Source of the DNA: Enterovirga sp.
GTDB lineage: Bacteria; Pseudomonadota; Alphaproteobacteria; Rhizobiales; Beijerinckiaceae
DNA length: 5,461 nt
Assembly (NCBI GenBank): GCA_028290385.1
Contig: JAQGJZ010000372.1
Coordinates: 1-5,461 of the forward strand
Direction of reading: 5' to 3'
Part shown: positions 1 to 5,461 of the stretch, piece after piece
How positions within the stretch are numbered: the first letter of the stretch is position 1
How the letters are laid out: each line of letters opens with the position of its first letter
The notes under the pieces: generated by a model
Database searches by the model: none
What the model saw: only the letters and a program-made list of their open reading frames with translations
What the model was told of the DNA's origin: nothing
Program-made: the position numbers and the translations under genes

Positions 1-1326
1 GGACGTGCGCGGCACGCCCTCGCAGCGCAGCCAGCGCGGCTGATCCTGCCGGTCGAACACCCGCACCTCTGCCCTGAACTTGCTCCGCGTCTGGAATGCT
101 TCGCGCATCGCGGACCGGAACCGCTCAAGATCTGCGGGGTCGATGACCTCCGTCCAGCCTTCGCCCTGCATGTCGCGGTTGGGGCGGCCGAACACGTGGT
201 CGAAATGCATGTTGGCGAAGATCACCTTGCCGCGTTCGTCCGTCATCCAGATGAGCGCGGGGGCACTGTCGGCCATGTGCCGGAACCGCGCCTCGCTTTC
301 GCGGAGCGCCGTTTCGGCGCGGGCGCGCACGACGGCATCCCAGGTCCGCTGCGCGACGTCCTCGGCGAGTTGCACGTCGAAAGCGGTCCAGCGCCGCGGA
401 TCCGGTTCGTGCACATACAGAACGGCGGCGAGAACCTTTTCCCGGCGCAGCGGAATCGTGATCATCGAGCGGCACCCGATGCTCTCCCAGCTGGCCACGC
501 CCTCCTTGCCCCGGACGCGCGGGTCGGCCCGGCAATCGTCCACGATCACGCTGTCGCCGGCCCGCAGAGCGGCGATCAGGTCCGGGCCAAACGCCTCGAG
601 CAGCCGCGCCTCTCCGGCGAGGCTCGGAACGTCCGGGCCGCTGACCCAGTCACGCTCCACCGCGCCGACCTCGCCGCGCCCGACGATCTCGCCGTAGCCG
701 ACGCGCGACACGCCGAGCTCGCGGCCGAGCGCTTCGGCGGCCGCCTGCGTGATCGCCACCGGGTCCGCGATCGCCCGCAGGGCGTCGTCGAGCGCGATCC
801 GAAAGCTCGCCCGCCGCTCCGCCAGCACCTCGCGCGTGGTCTCCGTGCAGGCGCAGAACATGCCCGCGACCTGCCCGGCCTCGTCCCGCACGGGAGAGTA
901 CGAGAACGTGTAATAGGTCTGCTCCGGGTAGCCGTTGCGCAGCATCAGCAGCGGCAGGTGCTCCGACCAGGTCGCCTCGCCGGTCAGCGCTGTCTCGACC
1001 AGCGGCCCGATGTCCGACCAGATCTCCCCCCAAACCTCGCGCAACGGCCGGCCCATGGCGGCAGGATGCTTCGCTCCGAGGATCGGCGCATAGGCGTCGT
1101 TGTAGAGCAGGGAGAGGTCAGGCCCCCAGGCTACGAACATGGGAAAGCGTGAATTCGTGATCAGGTCGATCACGGTTCGCAGGGTCGCCGGCCACGTCTC
1201 GGGCGAACCGAGTCCCAAGCCGGACCAATCACCTCCGGCGAGCGTCGCCGTTCCAGTCTCACCCGGGCCCTCGGGCGGCCGCTCACCCCCCGGTCCGTCC
1301 TGCCGCCGAACCAATCGCGCAGACAT
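1..1326 (-). CDS. PAS-GAF-PAS sensor protein, probably a histidine kinase (partial, C-terminus beyond left edge)
   Basis: The first 442 residues of a cytoplasmic signalling protein are visible; the frame is still open at base 1, so the output domain is unseen. In order there is a PAS-like domain at about residues 55-165 (RFPMFVAWGPDLSLLYND at 60-77, then the REVWGEIWSDIGPLV and NGYPEQTYYTFSYSP segments), a helical linker, a GAF domain at about 175-335 (VIVDDCRADPRV at 260-271, SMITIPL at 287-293), a second helical linker, and a second PAS domain from about 343 (FRHMADSAPALIWMTDERG at 348-366). No membrane segment or signal peptide is visible. This architecture is commonly followed by a kinase module, often of the HWE type, in Rhizobiales; that part is inference, and a diguanylate cyclase or other output is possible. 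ATG 1326 is the first in-frame Met and leaves about 30 poorly conserved residues before the conserved DWSGLGLGSPETW stretch. Its ribosome binding site is poor, because GAAGG directly abuts the ATG. The ligand or stimulus is unknown. It lies downstream of ssuB on the same strand across a 186-base gap, so a link to sulfonate use is not shown. Confidence 0.88.
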   Translation of the reverse strand, partial: MSARLVRRQDGPGGERPPEGPGETGTATLAGGDWSGLGLGSPETWPATLRTVIDLITNSRFPMFVAWGPDLSLLYNDAYAPILGAKHPAAMGRPLREVWGEIWSDIGPLVETALTGEATWSEHLPLLMLRNGYPEQTYYTFSYSPVRDEAGQVAGMFCACTETTREVLAERRASFRIALDDALRAIADPVAITQAAAEALGRELGVSRVGYGEIVGRGEVGAVERDWVSGPDVPSLAGEARLLEAFGPDLIAALRAGDSVIVDDCRADPRVRGKEGVASWESIGCRSMITIPLRREKVLAAVLYVHEPDPRRWTAFDVQLAEDVAQRTWDAVVRARAETALRESEARFRHMADSAPALIWMTDERGKVIFANMHFDHVFGRPNRDMQGEGWTEVIDPADLERFRSAMREAFQTRSKFRAEVRVFDRQDQPRWLRCEGVPRTS

Positions 1327-1512
1327 CCTTCGTTCGTCAGTGCCCCTCGGCCAGAGGCTTGCCCTGTCGAACGGTCGTTTCCAAGCCCGAGAGCAATCAA
1401 GCGTCAGGAAATGACAGCTTCACCGACGAAAGCGGCCTGACTGAGGCACAACAGTCGCGGACCGTACAGACGGGACTGCGGCCGCGCACGGCCACACGCG
1501 GGAGCGGGCGCC
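1327..1512. other. Intergenic region between ssuB and the sensor gene
   Basis: This stretch holds no supportable gene. It has two small inverted repeats: GGCCG-CGCA-CGGCC at 1480-1493 and GACTG-N8-CAGTC at 1439-1456. Neither is followed on the minus strand by a T-run, so neither is a convincing intrinsic terminator for the ssu genes. I found no convincing promoter for the sensor gene either. Read-through from ssuB into the sensor gene therefore cannot be excluded. Confidence 0.6.
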
Positions 1513-2322
1513 CTAGATGTCGAGGCCCTGATCGTTGAACAGGTGCTCGATGATTCGCCCCTCGAGCCGGGCGAGCCGCGGGTCGCCGCGTCGGCGCGGG
1601 CGCGGCACGTCCACCGGGACATCGAGCGCGATCCGCCCGGCATCGATGACGAGGATCCGGTCGGCGAGCGCGACGGCCTCGCCGACGTCGTGCGTGACCA
1701 GCACGGCCGTAAAACGCTGCTCGCGCCAGATGCGCTCGATCAGCCCTTGCATCTCGATGCGCGTCAGCGCGTCGAGCGCCCCGAGCGGTTCGTCCAGGGC
1801 GAGGAAGCGCGGCTGGCTGACGAGCGCGCGCGCCAGGGCGACACGCTGCTTCTGCCCACCGGACAGGACCGACGGCCACTCCCCTGCCCTGTCGGCGAGC
1901 CCGACCGCTTGCAGAGCGTTCAGCGCCCGCTCGCGCCGAGCCTGAGCCGGCATGTCGGGATCGAGCCCGACCTCCACATTGCCGAGAACGCGCGCCCAGG
2001 GCAGCAGCCGCGGCTCCTGGAACATGAGCCGCGCGGAGGGGCGCTCCGCCTCGGCGTCCCCAACCCGCACGGTTCCGGCGGTCGGCCGGTCCAGCCCGAC
2101 AAGCAGCCTGAGCAGGGTGGATTTTCCGCAGCCCGACTTGCCGACGATCGCGACGAACTGGCCGGCCGGGATGTGCAGGTCGAGCCCGGAGAGCACCGCC
2201 TTCGGCCCGAACGACTTGTCCAGGTTGCGGATCGTGATCGGGAGGCCGGCGGCCGGTGCCGCCGGGTTGCGGGAGGACGTCGCCGGGACGTCCGCGTCCC
2301 GGAGCAGCGCTGTCGCGAGCAT
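1513..2322 (-). CDS. ssuB: Aliphatic sulfonate ABC transporter, ATP-binding subunit SsuB
   Basis: This 269-residue ATPase powers sulfonate import together with the permease SsuC on the inner face of the membrane. All nucleotide-binding motifs are intact: Walker [10 protein letters not shown] at 61-69, Q-loop Gln102 in [10 protein letters not shown], signature LSGGQ at 153-157, Walker B FLALDEP at 173-179, D-loop GALD at 181-184, and switch His211 in VTHD. The [10 protein letters not shown] stretch is characteristic of the SsuB/TauB/NrtD nitrate-sulfonate-taurine branch; the neighbouring ssuA, ssuD and ssuC decide for SsuB. Length is close to the family norm (about 255 in E. coli). The start chosen is ATG 2322, seven bases after AAGGA (2330-2334). 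A GTG at 2337 in the same frame, overlapping the ssuC stop as GTGA, would add five residues but has no better ribosome site. The first 25-30 residues are Ala/Pro-rich and precede the ABC fold. The stop is TAG at 1513. Confidence 0.95.
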   Translation of the reverse strand: MLATALLRDADVPATSSRNPAAPAAGLPITIRNLDKSFGPKAVLSGLDLHIPAGQFVAIVGKSGCGKSTLLRLLVGLDRPTAGTVRVGDAEAERPSARLMFQEPRLLPWARVLGNVEVGLDPDMPAQARRERALNALQAVGLADRAGEWPSVLSGGQKQRVALARALVSQPRFLALDEPLGALDALTRIEMQGLIERIWREQRFTAVLVTHDVGEAVALADRILVIDAGRIALDVPVDVPRPRRRGDPRLARLEGRIIEHLFNDQGLDI

Positions 2323-2329
2323 CGGTGTG

Positions 2330-2334
2330 TCCTT
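2330..2334 (-). promoter_or_regulatory. Ribosome binding site of ssuB
   Basis: AAGGA on the minus strand lies seven bases before ATG 2322 and overlaps the first bases after and within the ssuC TGA stop. This favours ATG 2322 over the in-frame GTG at 2337 and implies that ssuB translation is coupled to termination of ssuC. Confidence 0.6.
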
Positions 2335-3116
2335 CACGACTTGGCCTGGAAGGCCGGGTGCCATTGGAGCGAGAGCCGCTCCAGGAGACGCGCGATCGTG
2401 TCGGCGAGCTTGCCGAGCAGCGCGTAGATCACGATCGACAGCACCACCACGTCGACGAGCAGGAACTCGCGCGCCTGCATGGCCATGTAGCCGATGCCGG
2501 ACGAGGCCGAGATCGTTTCCGCCACGATGAGGGTCAGCCACATGATGCCGAGCGCGTAGCGCAGCCCGACGAAGATCGACGGCAGCGCGCCCGGCAGGAT
2601 CACCTTCCAGAACAGCCGGAAGGACGACATCCCGTAGACCCGCCCCATCTCCACGAGATGCGGATCGACGCCGCGGATCCCGTGCAGCGTGTTGATGTAG
2701 ATCGGGAAAAAGACCCCGAGCGCGACCAGGAAAAGCTTCGCCTCCTCGTCGATCCCGAACCAGAGGATGACGAGCGGAATCATTGCCAGGTGCGGCACGT
2801 TCCGGATCATCTGCAGCGTCGTGTCCGTCAGCTTCTCCGAAAGGGAGGAGAGGCCGTTGGCGAGGCCGAGCGCGAGCCCGATGCCGCCGCCCACCACGAA
2901 GCCGGAGACGGCCCGGAGCGCCGAGACCCAGACGTTCTGGACCAGCTCGCCCGAGCGGGCGAGTTTGGCGGCTGCTGCCAGAACGCCCGAGGGGGGCGGC
3001 AACACGTTGGCCGGGATGCTGCCGAGCCGGGACGCGGCTTCCCAGACGATGACGAGCGCGACCGGCAGCAGCCAGCCGATCGCGTTCGCCGGGAGGAGAG
3101 ACCTCACGCGTTTCAC
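2334..3116 (-). CDS. ssuC: Aliphatic sulfonate ABC transporter, permease SsuC
   Basis: This 260-residue inner-membrane permease forms the sulfonate channel and belongs to the binding-protein-dependent transport family of SsuC, TauC and NrtB. About six hydrophobic segments are visible, near residues 13-29, 66-88, 109-122, 127-143, 181-200 and 220-237. The cytoplasmic EAA-type coupling loop that docks on the ATPase is at about 152-182 ([20 protein letters not shown], with Gly162 and the conserved I-L-P at 173-175). [18 protein letters not shown] (105-122) is a family hallmark. The frame is open further upstream inside ssuD, but that upstream translation is an Arg/Pro-rich shadow. The start is placed at GTG 3116, which shares the GTGA sequence with the ssuD stop and gives a protein starting MKRVRSLLP right before the first membrane helix, a length close to the E. 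coli protein. No strong Shine-Dalgarno precedes it, so reinitiation after ssuD is likely. Confidence 0.94.
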   Translation of the reverse strand: MKRVRSLLPANAIGWLLPVALVIVWEAASRLGSIPANVLPPPSGVLAAAAKLARSGELVQNVWVSALRAVSGFVVGGGIGLALGLANGLSSLSEKLTDTTLQMIRNVPHLAMIPLVILWFGIDEEAKLFLVALGVFFPIYINTLHGIRGVDPHLVEMGRVYGMSSFRLFWKVILPGALPSIFVGLRYALGIMWLTLIVAETISASSGIGYMAMQAREFLLVDVVVLSIVIYALLGKLADTIARLLERLSLQWHPAFQAKS

Positions 3117-4291
3117 GATGCCGCCGCGACCTTTGCCCGGCCGTGCTGGCCGACCGTGAACTCGTTCGCGACCCCCGCCCCGAGGCGAGACAGCCGGTTC
3201 TGGATGCCGAGGGCCGGGAACAGCAATTCGGCCACCCGATAGGCCTCTTCGAGATGCGGGTAGCCGGACCCGATGACCGTATCGATGCCGACGGCCTGGT
3301 ATTCGCGAAGCCGCTCGGCAACCTGCTCGGGCGTGCCGACGAGCGCGGTTCCGGCTCCGGTCCGGACGAGACCGACGCCGGCCCACAGGTTCGGGGCGAG
3401 CACGAGCTTGTCACGCCGCCCGCCGTGCAGCTCGGCCATACGCCGCTGCCCAACCGAGTCCATCTGCTCGGCGAACCGCTTCTGCGCCGCCTCGATCTGC
3501 GCGTCGCTGACCCGACTGATCAGCCGGTCCGCGGCAGCCCAGGCCTCCTCCTCCGTTTCCCGCACGATGAAATGCAGGCGGATGCCGAAGCGCAGCTTGC
3601 GGCCCCGCGCAGCCGCCTTCTGGCGCGCGCGCTCGACCTTCTCGGCGACGCCCGCCACGGGCTCGCCCCAGGTCAGGTAGGTGTCGACATGCTCCGCCGC
3701 GATCGCCTGACCCGCGTCGGAGGAGCCGCCGAACCAGAGCGCCGGATGCGGGGCCTGGACGGGCGGGAAATCGAGCCTGCCGCCCTGCACGCGGTAGTGC
3801 TTGCCCTCAAAATCGACCGTCTCACCCGAGAGCAGCCGACGCCAGATGGTCAGGAACTCGTCCGCCTGCACGTAGCGTTCGTCGTGCGCCAGGAACACGC
3901 CGTCCCCGGCCAGCTCGACGGGGTTGCCGCCCACGACGACGTTGAGGAGGAGGCGCCCGTTCGAGAGCCGATCGAGCGCCGCCGTCTGCCTTGCCGCGAA
4001 GGACGGGGTGACCACGCCGGGGCGCAGCGCGACCAGGAACTTCAGTCGCTCGGTGACCGTCGCGAGCCCGCTGGCCGTGATCCAGGAATCCTCGCAGCTC
4101 TGCCCGGTGGGCAGCAGCACGCCTTCGTAGCCGAGCTGATCCACCGCCTGGGCGATCTGCTTGAAATAGGGGAATTCGGCCGGCCGCTGCTGGCGCTCGG
4201 AGCCGAGATAGGACCCGTCCCCGTGCGTCGGGATGAACCAGAAGAAGTTGATCGGCTCGGCGTCGCTGCGCCGCAGAGCGGTGACGCTCAT
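3113..4291 (-). CDS. ssuD: FMNH2-dependent alkanesulfonate monooxygenase SsuD
   Basis: This 392-residue cytoplasmic enzyme of the bacterial luciferase-like family cleaves the C-S bond of alkanesulfonates with FMNH2 and O2, releasing sulfite and the aldehyde. Recognisable SsuD signatures, in order, are [11 protein letters not shown] at 16-26, GQSCEDSW at 63-70 (Cys66 matches E. coli Cys54), FLVALRPG at 85-92, [16 protein letters not shown] at 104-119, LYFGGSS-like ALWFGGSSD at 184-192, YLTWGEP at 205-211, [13 protein letters not shown] at 234-246 (Arg238 and His240 match E. coli Arg226 and His228), [10 protein letters not shown] at 301-310 (Arg310 matches Arg297) and [11 protein letters not shown] at 342-352 (Tyr344 matches Tyr331). 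The E. coli numbering is recalled, not aligned here. All expected catalytic residues are present. ATG 4291 has a perfect AGGAGG six bases upstream; it adds about 11 residues before the point where the E. coli protein begins to match. The gene starts 40 bases after ssuA, and its TGA overlaps the ssuC GTG. SsuD needs a flavin reductase partner (SsuE), which is not encoded here. Confidence 0.97.
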   Translation of the reverse strand: MSVTALRRSDAEPINFFWFIPTHGDGSYLGSERQQRPAEFPYFKQIAQAVDQLGYEGVLLPTGQSCEDSWITASGLATVTERLKFLVALRPGVVTPSFAARQTAALDRLSNGRLLLNVVVGGNPVELAGDGVFLAHDERYVQADEFLTIWRRLLSGETVDFEGKHYRVQGGRLDFPPVQAPHPALWFGGSSDAGQAIAAEHVDTYLTWGEPVAGVAEKVERARQKAAARGRKLRFGIRLHFIVRETEEEAWAAADRLISRVSDAQIEAAQKRFAEQMDSVGQRRMAELHGGRRDKLVLAPNLWAGVGLVRTGAGTALVGTPEQVAERLREYQAVGIDTVIGSGYPHLEEAYRVAELLFPALGIQNRLSRLGAGVANEFTVGQHGRAKVAAAS

Positions 4292-4297
4292 CGGGTG

Positions 4298-4303
4298 CCT
4301 CCT
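4298..4303 (-). promoter_or_regulatory. Ribosome binding site of ssuD
   Basis: A perfect AGGAGG on the minus strand, six bases before ATG 4291, lies in the 40-base ssuA-ssuD gap. It decides the ssuD start: the longer open frame that continues into ssuA has no such site. It is the strongest ribosome site of the cluster, consistent with the enzyme being needed in larger amounts than the transporter subunits. Confidence 0.8.
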
Positions 4304-4331
4304 GTTCGAATGTTCGGTGATGGACCGGATG

Positions 4332-5297
4332 TCAGCTCTGCGGGCGTACCCACACCGCATCCCGGATGGTGATCGCACGCGGAATGAGCCCCAGCCGGTG
4401 GAAGCGATCGGCCGTCGCCTGCTGGCTCGCGATGATGTCGTCGGTGATCGGGAAAACGCCGAACTCGCTTCGGCCGGCCGCAACCGTCTGCGCCTTCAGC
4501 TCCACCCCGGTGACCTCCGCCAGGGTCCTGGCGACCTCGCCGCGGTTTGCGTCGGACCAGGCGGCCGCGTCGCCGAACCCCGCCAGCACCGCATCCAGCG
4601 CCGCCGGGTTTCTGGCGGCGTAGCCCTTGTTGGCCAGGACGTAGGTGTTGACGTTCAGCACGTCCTTGGAGGTCGTGAGCACACGCGCCTTGTGACGCTC
4701 CTGCGCGACCGCGAAGAACGGATCCCAGATGGACCAGGCGTCGATCGCCCCACGCGCAAAGGCGGCCCCCGCATCGGCCGGGCTCAGATAAACGGGCGTG
4801 ATGTCGGCCCAGCCAAGGCCGGCCCTTTCCAGGGCGGCTACGGCCAGATTGTGCGCGCTCGACCCTTTGGTCACCCCGAGCTTGCGGCCCTTCAGGTCCG
4901 CGAGGCTCGCGACGGGCGAGTCCTCCTTGACGATGATGGCCTCGCCCGCGCCGTTCGACGGCAGCGCCGCGACATAGACGATCGCTGCCCCGGCCGACTG
5001 GGCGAAGATGGGCGGAGCGTCGCCCGTGAAGCCGAAATCGATCGCCCCGGCATTCATGGCTTCGAGCAGCGGGGGCCCCGCGGTGAACTCGACCCAGCGG
5101 ACCGAAACGCCCTTGCCGGCGAGGCGCTTCTCGACCGTGCCCTGGCCCTTGGCGATCACGGGCAGGCCGGTCTTCTGGTAGCCGACCCGGATCTCCCGCG
5201 CTTCCTGCGCCAGGGCCGGGAGTGCCAACGCAAGCGCGAGCGCGAAACCGGTTGCGCCGAAGAAACGCCGTGAAGGGCTGGAGATCATCGATGTCAT
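4332..5297 (-). CDS. ssuA: Aliphatic sulfonate ABC transporter, periplasmic substrate-binding protein SsuA
   Basis: This 321-residue periplasmic receptor delivers aliphatic sulfonates to SsuC and SsuB. It opens with an export signal: SRRFFG at 9-14, a hydrophobic core of Ala/Leu at 15-28 and an ALA-QE cleavage-like site after about residue 30. The SRRxF pattern resembles a twin-arginine (Tat) signal, although Sec export is not ruled out. The mature part begins IRVGYQKTG (36-44). Further SsuA-family features are [12 protein letters not shown] at 53-64, the hinge stretch [20 protein letters not shown] at 77-96, [17 protein letters not shown] at 134-150, DAWSIWDPF at 186-194 and [15 protein letters not shown] at 279-293. 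Length is near the E. coli protein (about 319). ATG 5297 was chosen; GTG 5318 would add seven residues without a Shine-Dalgarno, and ATG 5288 is also possible. GAGGG lies about ten bases before ATG 5297, so initiation looks modest. It is the first gene of the cluster. Confidence 0.95.
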   Translation of the reverse strand: MTSMISSPSRRFFGATGFALALALALPALAQEAREIRVGYQKTGLPVIAKGQGTVEKRLAGKGVSVRWVEFTAGPPLLEAMNAGAIDFGFTGDAPPIFAQSAGAAIVYVAALPSNGAGEAIIVKEDSPVASLADLKGRKLGVTKGSSAHNLAVAALERAGLGWADITPVYLSPADAGAAFARGAIDAWSIWDPFFAVAQERHKARVLTTSKDVLNVNTYVLANKGYAARNPAALDAVLAGFGDAAAWSDANRGEVARTLAEVTGVELKAQTVAAGRSEFGVFPITDDIIASQQATADRFHRLGLIPRAITIRDAVWVRPQS

Positions 5298-5314
5298 CCC
5301 GTCCCGGCCCTCAT

Positions 5315-5325
5315 GCACATTGTGC
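5315..5325. repeat. Short palindrome before the ssuA start
   Basis: GCACA-T-TGTGC is an 11-base perfect inverted repeat with five-base arms, ending 17 bases before ATG 5297 and overlapping the alternative GTG start. It could be an operator half, a small RNA hairpin or chance. It does not satisfy the T-N11-A rule of LysR-type regulators, so I do not assign it to the usual Cbl/SsuR-type control. Confidence 0.3.
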
Positions 5326-5372
5326 TGCTTCGACCACCGACCTCAGCAACGCCGCTGTAAGACGAGCCAAAC

Positions 5373-5398
5373 AAACCCGCGTCGTTCAGCTCTGTTCC
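5373..5398 (-). promoter_or_regulatory. Candidate EcfG-type (general stress) promoter of ssuADCB
   Basis: On the minus strand GGAAC (5394-5398) is followed after 17 bases by GTTT (5373-5376). Alphaproteobacterial EcfG/RpoE2/SigT promoters have GGAAC followed by about 16-18 bases and a GTT-containing -10. The -35 is an exact match; the -10 is a partial one, lacking the common C before GTT. The predicted start site near 5365 would give a leader of about 68 bases before ATG 5297. This is a pattern match only; no better sigma-70-like promoter was apparent. Confidence 0.35.
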
Positions 5399-5403
5399 AA
5401 AAT

Positions 5404-5427
5404 CGTCTGGCGCGTCTAGCTGCGTCT
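5404..5427 (-). repeat. Three phased AGACG direct repeats upstream of the candidate ssu promoter
   Basis: Read on the minus strand, AGACG occurs at 5423-5427, 5413-5417 and 5404-5408, start to start 10 and 9 bases apart, roughly one DNA turn. The last copy ends five bases before the GGAAC element. A fourth copy in the opposite orientation is at 5360-5364, near the predicted start site. Helically phased direct repeats abutting a -35 are typical of activator binding sites, for instance of response regulators, but no known motif is recognised. Confidence 0.35.
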
Positions 5428-5461
5428 TGCCCAGAAATGTTCGGCGTTGGGGGCTCCAAGT

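Larger units (their letters stand above)
5298..5461. other. Non-coding leader upstream of ssuA
   Basis: No supportable gene lies here on either strand; the upstream neighbour of ssuA is outside the window. The stretch carries the candidate regulatory elements listed separately (AGACG repeats, a GGAAC-N17-GTTT element and a short palindrome). I did not recognise a riboswitch or T-box, and the leader predicted from the candidate promoter would be only about 65-70 bases. Confidence 0.6.

Noticed and set aside
196..1152. A 318-codon plus-strand open frame opposite the sensor gene
   Set aside because: It is antisense to a frame that reads clear PAS and GAF domains; its translation is Arg/Pro/His-rich low-complexity sequence typical of shadows in GC-rich DNA.
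1170..1400. A small minus-strand frame of 76 codons across the start of the sensor gene
   Set aside because: It overlaps the sensor gene in another frame, has no ribosome site or recognisable motif, and the sensor frame explains the region from 1326 on.
1439..1493. Transcription terminator after ssuB
   Set aside because: The two inverted repeats have only five-base stems and no following T-run on the minus strand; 1478-1485 is just a NotI-type GC palindrome.
1543..2427. Plus-strand open frames opposite ssuB and the end of ssuC
   Set aside because: They are antisense to an ATPase with all motifs intact; the translations are Arg- and Asp-rich without domains.
2323..3453. An apparent 646-residue fusion protein with SsuB at its C-terminus
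   Set aside because: The ssuB frame merely stays open through ssuC and part of ssuD; the upstream translation is out of frame with those genes and has no domain.
3143..4372. A 409-codon plus-strand open frame opposite ssuD
   Set aside because: It is entirely antisense to the unmistakable SsuD, has no recognisable motif, and is explained by GC bias at third codon positions.
4292..4483. An N-terminal extension of SsuD into ssuA
   Set aside because: The added residues are a shadow of the end of ssuA, and a perfect AGGAGG precedes ATG 4291.
4233..5273. A 346-codon plus-strand open frame opposite ssuA
   Set aside because: It is a shadow of ssuA without any recognisable domain.
5298..5372. A riboswitch (SAM-II or similar) in the ssuA leader
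   Set aside because: The short leader shows only a five-base TGCTG/CAGCA pairing with a 16-base loop and no conserved riboswitch core that I recognise.

Overview
This 5.46-kb window is very GC-rich DNA with dense coding, and every supported gene lies on the minus strand. It holds a complete four-gene alkanesulfonate uptake and desulfonation cluster. In transcription order, which is right to left in these coordinates, the genes are ssuA (binding protein), ssuD (FMNH2-dependent monooxygenase), ssuC (permease) and ssuB (ATPase). About 190 bases downstream on the same strand begins the N-terminal part of a PAS-GAF-PAS sensor protein that runs off the left edge. The strong GC bias, the protein style and the PAS-GAF-PAS architecture suggest an alphaproteobacterium of the Rhizobiales, perhaps Methylobacterium-like. 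That placement is an impression from the proteins, not a demonstrated assignment.

Layout from right to left: 5298-5461 is a non-coding leader. It holds a GGAAC-N17-GTTT promoter-like element resembling alphaproteobacterial EcfG (general stress) promoters. Immediately upstream of it are three AGACG repeats about one helical turn apart. A short palindrome sits near the ssuA start. ssuA occupies 4332-5297. After a 40-base gap containing a perfect AGGAGG ribosome binding site comes ssuD (3113-4291). ssuC (2334-3116) starts with GTG inside the ssuD stop (a GTGA overlap), and ssuB (1513-2322) follows within 11 bases of the ssuC stop. A 186-base gap (1327-1512) with no convincing terminator separates ssuB from the sensor gene (1-1326, incomplete).

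As a system, SsuA captures aliphatic sulfonates in the periplasm, SsuC and SsuB import them using ATP, and SsuD oxidatively removes sulfite from them with FMNH2 and O2, giving an aldehyde. The flavin reductase SsuE that would supply FMNH2 is not in this window. The gene set and order (A-D-C-B) match the classical E. coli ssuEADCB operon without ssuE. I see no evidence of a new biological system, mobile element, CRISPR array or RNA gene. The points worth a second look are the regulatory architecture upstream of ssuA, the twin-arginine-like signal peptide on SsuA, and the adjoining sensor gene.
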